Assembly (NCBI GenBank): GCA_002402085.1
Contig: NVVB01000046.1
Span: 23,015-29,820, forward strand
From: Gammaproteobacteria bacterium
GTDB lineage: Bacteria; Pseudomonadota; Gammaproteobacteria; Pseudomonadales; UBA3067
Reading direction: 5' to 3'
Length of the DNA stretch: 6,806 bases
Below the pieces are notes generated by a model. It made no database searches, was not told where the DNA came from, and saw only the letters and a program-made list of their open reading frames with translations. Of this stretch, positions 5,572-6,806 are shown one piece after another. Every line of letters starts with the position of its first letter. Position 1 is the first letter of the stretch. Made by a program: the position numbers and the translations under genes.

Positions 5572-6546
5572 AACCATAACAGTACAGACGAGCCTACCGG
5601 GTTACGTATTATTTTTGCCGGTACGCCAGAGTTCGCAGCACGCCATCTGAGCGCGCTAATCGATAGTCATCATCAGGTCATTGCCACCTTTACCCAACCC
5701 GATCGAAAAGCCGGTCGTGGTCGCAAACTCCAGGCCAGTCCAGTGAAACAATTAGCACTGGAACACGAACTCCCTGTATTCCAGCCCGCATCATTAAAAC
5801 AAGCGCAAGACCGCGAGGCATTGCTGGCACTTAATGCGGACGTCATGGTGGTGGTTGCCTATGGTTTGATACTGCCTGTTGAAATATTGCAACACCCGCG
5901 TCTGGGCTGCATCAATGTCCACGCCTCTCTCCTACCTCGATGGCGTGGTGCTGCACCCATTCAACGTTCGATCATGGCCGCAGACCCCGAAACCGGCAAC
6001 ACTTTTATGCAGATGGATAAAGGCCTGGATACCGGCGATATGCTCTACAAGGTCCGATGCCCGATCACTCAAGAAGATACCAGCGCCTCATTACACGATC
6101 ATTTAGCGACCTTAGGCGCGCAACAAATCAGCACCGTGTTGGATGACCTCAATGCCGGCCGTCTTAGCCCCGAAGTGCAAGACGAAGCCGTAGTCTGTTA
6201 CGCGGAAAAATTAACCAAGCAAGAAGGCCAAGTGGATTGGCAACTGCCCGCCACTCAAATTCATCGCACCATACGGGCGCTGAATCCTTGGCCCATGGCG
6301 TATACCCAAATCCAAGATCAAACCGTGCGCATCATTCAAGCCGAGTCCAGCGCACAAGAAAGTGATCTTGCGCCTGGCAGTATCGTGGCCATTGAGAATT
6401 CCGAGGCGTTAATTATCGCCACTGGCGAAGGCTGTATCGCCCTTAAGCGATTACAATTCCCAGGGGCCAAGCCGTTAACGGTCGCTCAAATTTTAAACGC
6501 TAAAAAAGACCTATTCGTGTTGGGGCACCTGTTATCTGAATTATGA
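5569..6546 (+). CDS. fmt: Methionyl-tRNA formyltransferase
   Basis: Transfers a formyl group from 10-formyl-tetrahydrofolate to methionine on initiator tRNA, so that IF2 can select it; cytosolic. The 325-residue protein has the catalytic Rossmann domain with LRIIFAGTPEFAARHL (12-27), FTQPDRKAGRG (41-51, the loop that contacts tRNA), VVVAYGLILP (94-103), INVHASLLPRWRGAAPIQR (115-133) and MDKGLDTGDMLYK (149-161). N116, H118 and D154 align, with a constant offset of 10, with the catalytic N106, H108 and D144 of E. coli Fmt. The C-terminal domain follows after YAEKLTKQEGQVDW, with NPWPMAY. The start is TTG, with a short polar N-terminal extension of about 10 residues. It overlaps rsmB by 4 nt (ATGA), so the two are surely co-translated; def is 232 nt upstream. 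Confidence 0.98.
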   Translation: MNHNSTDEPTGLRIIFAGTPEFAARHLSALIDSHHQVIATFTQPDRKAGRGRKLQASPVKQLALEHELPVFQPASLKQAQDREALLALNADVMVVVAYGLILPVEILQHPRLGCINVHASLLPRWRGAAPIQRSIMAADPETGNTFMQMDKGLDTGDMLYKVRCPITQEDTSASLHDHLATLGAQQISTVLDDLNAGRLSPEVQDEAVVCYAEKLTKQEGQVDWQLPATQIHRTIRALNPWPMAYTQIQDQTVRIIQAESSAQESDLAPGSIVAIENSEALIIATGEGCIALKRLQFPGAKPLTVAQILNAKKDLFVLGHLLSEL

Positions 6547-6806
6547 ACATTCGAGTTGAAGCCGCATTAATATTATCAAGAGTCATTCCCTGCGCGGGCA
6601 CCACAGTCAGCGCACAAATCGACGACTGCCTAGACAAAGCATTTCAAAGAGTGCCGTTACAAGACCAGCGCTTACTGCAAGAAATGGTCTACGGGGTGTG
6701 TCGCCGCTTTCTTGAGCTAGAACACACTGCTCACCAGTTATTAAAGAAGCCTTTACGCAAGAAAGACAATGACGTGTTTTTCCTGATGTTAGTGGGCTTG
6801 TATCAA
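6543..6806 (+). CDS. rsmB: 16S rRNA m5C967 methyltransferase RsmB, N-terminal part
   Basis: S-adenosylmethionine-dependent methylation of C967 in 16S rRNA. Only the first 88 residues lie in the window, all within the NusB-like RNA-binding domain: IRVEAALILSRVI (3-15), DQRLLQEMVYGVCRR (41-55), LLKKPLRKKDNDVFFLMLVGLYQ (66-88). The methyltransferase domain with its paired cysteines lies beyond the window. The frame is open to the last base. ATG at 6543 overlaps the fmt stop TGA (6544-6546), the usual fmt-rsmB junction; no separate promoter is needed. Motif wording and neighbours make the call safe despite truncation. Confidence 0.95.
   Translation, partial: MNIRVEAALILSRVIPCAGTTVSAQIDDCLDKAFQRVPLQDQRLLQEMVYGVCRRFLELEHTAHQLLKKPLRKKDNDVFFLMLVGLYQ

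Noticed and set aside
5879..6106. 75-codon open frame within fmt
   Set aside because: Shifted-frame shadow of the strongly conserved catalytic region of fmt.

Overview
The window looks like an ordinary chromosomal housekeeping locus of a gammaproteobacterium. The gene order hemF - tsaC - dprA - LysM protein, divergent from def - fmt - rsmB, is the arrangement I recall for Pseudomonas and related marine Gammaproteobacteria. The HemF, Def, Fmt and RsmB proteins read very close to their E. coli counterparts. The base composition is moderate and the gaps are AT-rich. The species cannot be named from this sequence; a marine Pseudomonas/Oceanospirillum/Cellvibrio-like lineage is a guess.

Layout. 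The left two thirds (1-4637) is read on the minus strand, in transcription order: tsaP-like LysM protein, dprA, purE, tsaC, hemF (3' end cut off by the window). The right third is read on the plus strand: def, fmt, rsmB (cut off). The two blocks diverge from a 192-nt region (4638-4829) that holds the most organised regulatory-looking DNA of the window: a perfect 9-bp inverted repeat in the tsaP leader flanked by 10-bp direct repeats, and a 6-bp-arm palindrome over a candidate -10 just in front of def. No gene-free stretch exceeds 300 bases. The two longest gaps (1342-1607 and 5337-5568) hold hairpins, palindromes and short repeats but no recognisable gene.

How the genes fit together. Def and Fmt are the two halves of the formyl-methionine cycle, and RsmB methylates 16S rRNA; fmt and rsmB overlap by 4 nt. 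TsaC makes the activated threonylcarbamoyl group for t6A in tRNA, so translation is the shared theme. HemF (heme) and PurE (purine) are metabolic passengers. DprA (loading of RecA on incoming single-stranded DNA) and the TsaP-like protein (anchoring of type IV pilus secretin to peptidoglycan) both touch DNA uptake by transformation.

Oddities: purE stands without purK and carries a less typical active-site loop; TsaC lacks the usual Pro-Gly-Pro turn; fmt starts at TTG and is separated from def by 232 nt of palindrome-rich DNA; the purE-tsaC gap has two strong hairpins and a local cluster of CTAG. I found no clearly new multi-gene system, no mobile element, no CRISPR array and no RNA gene.
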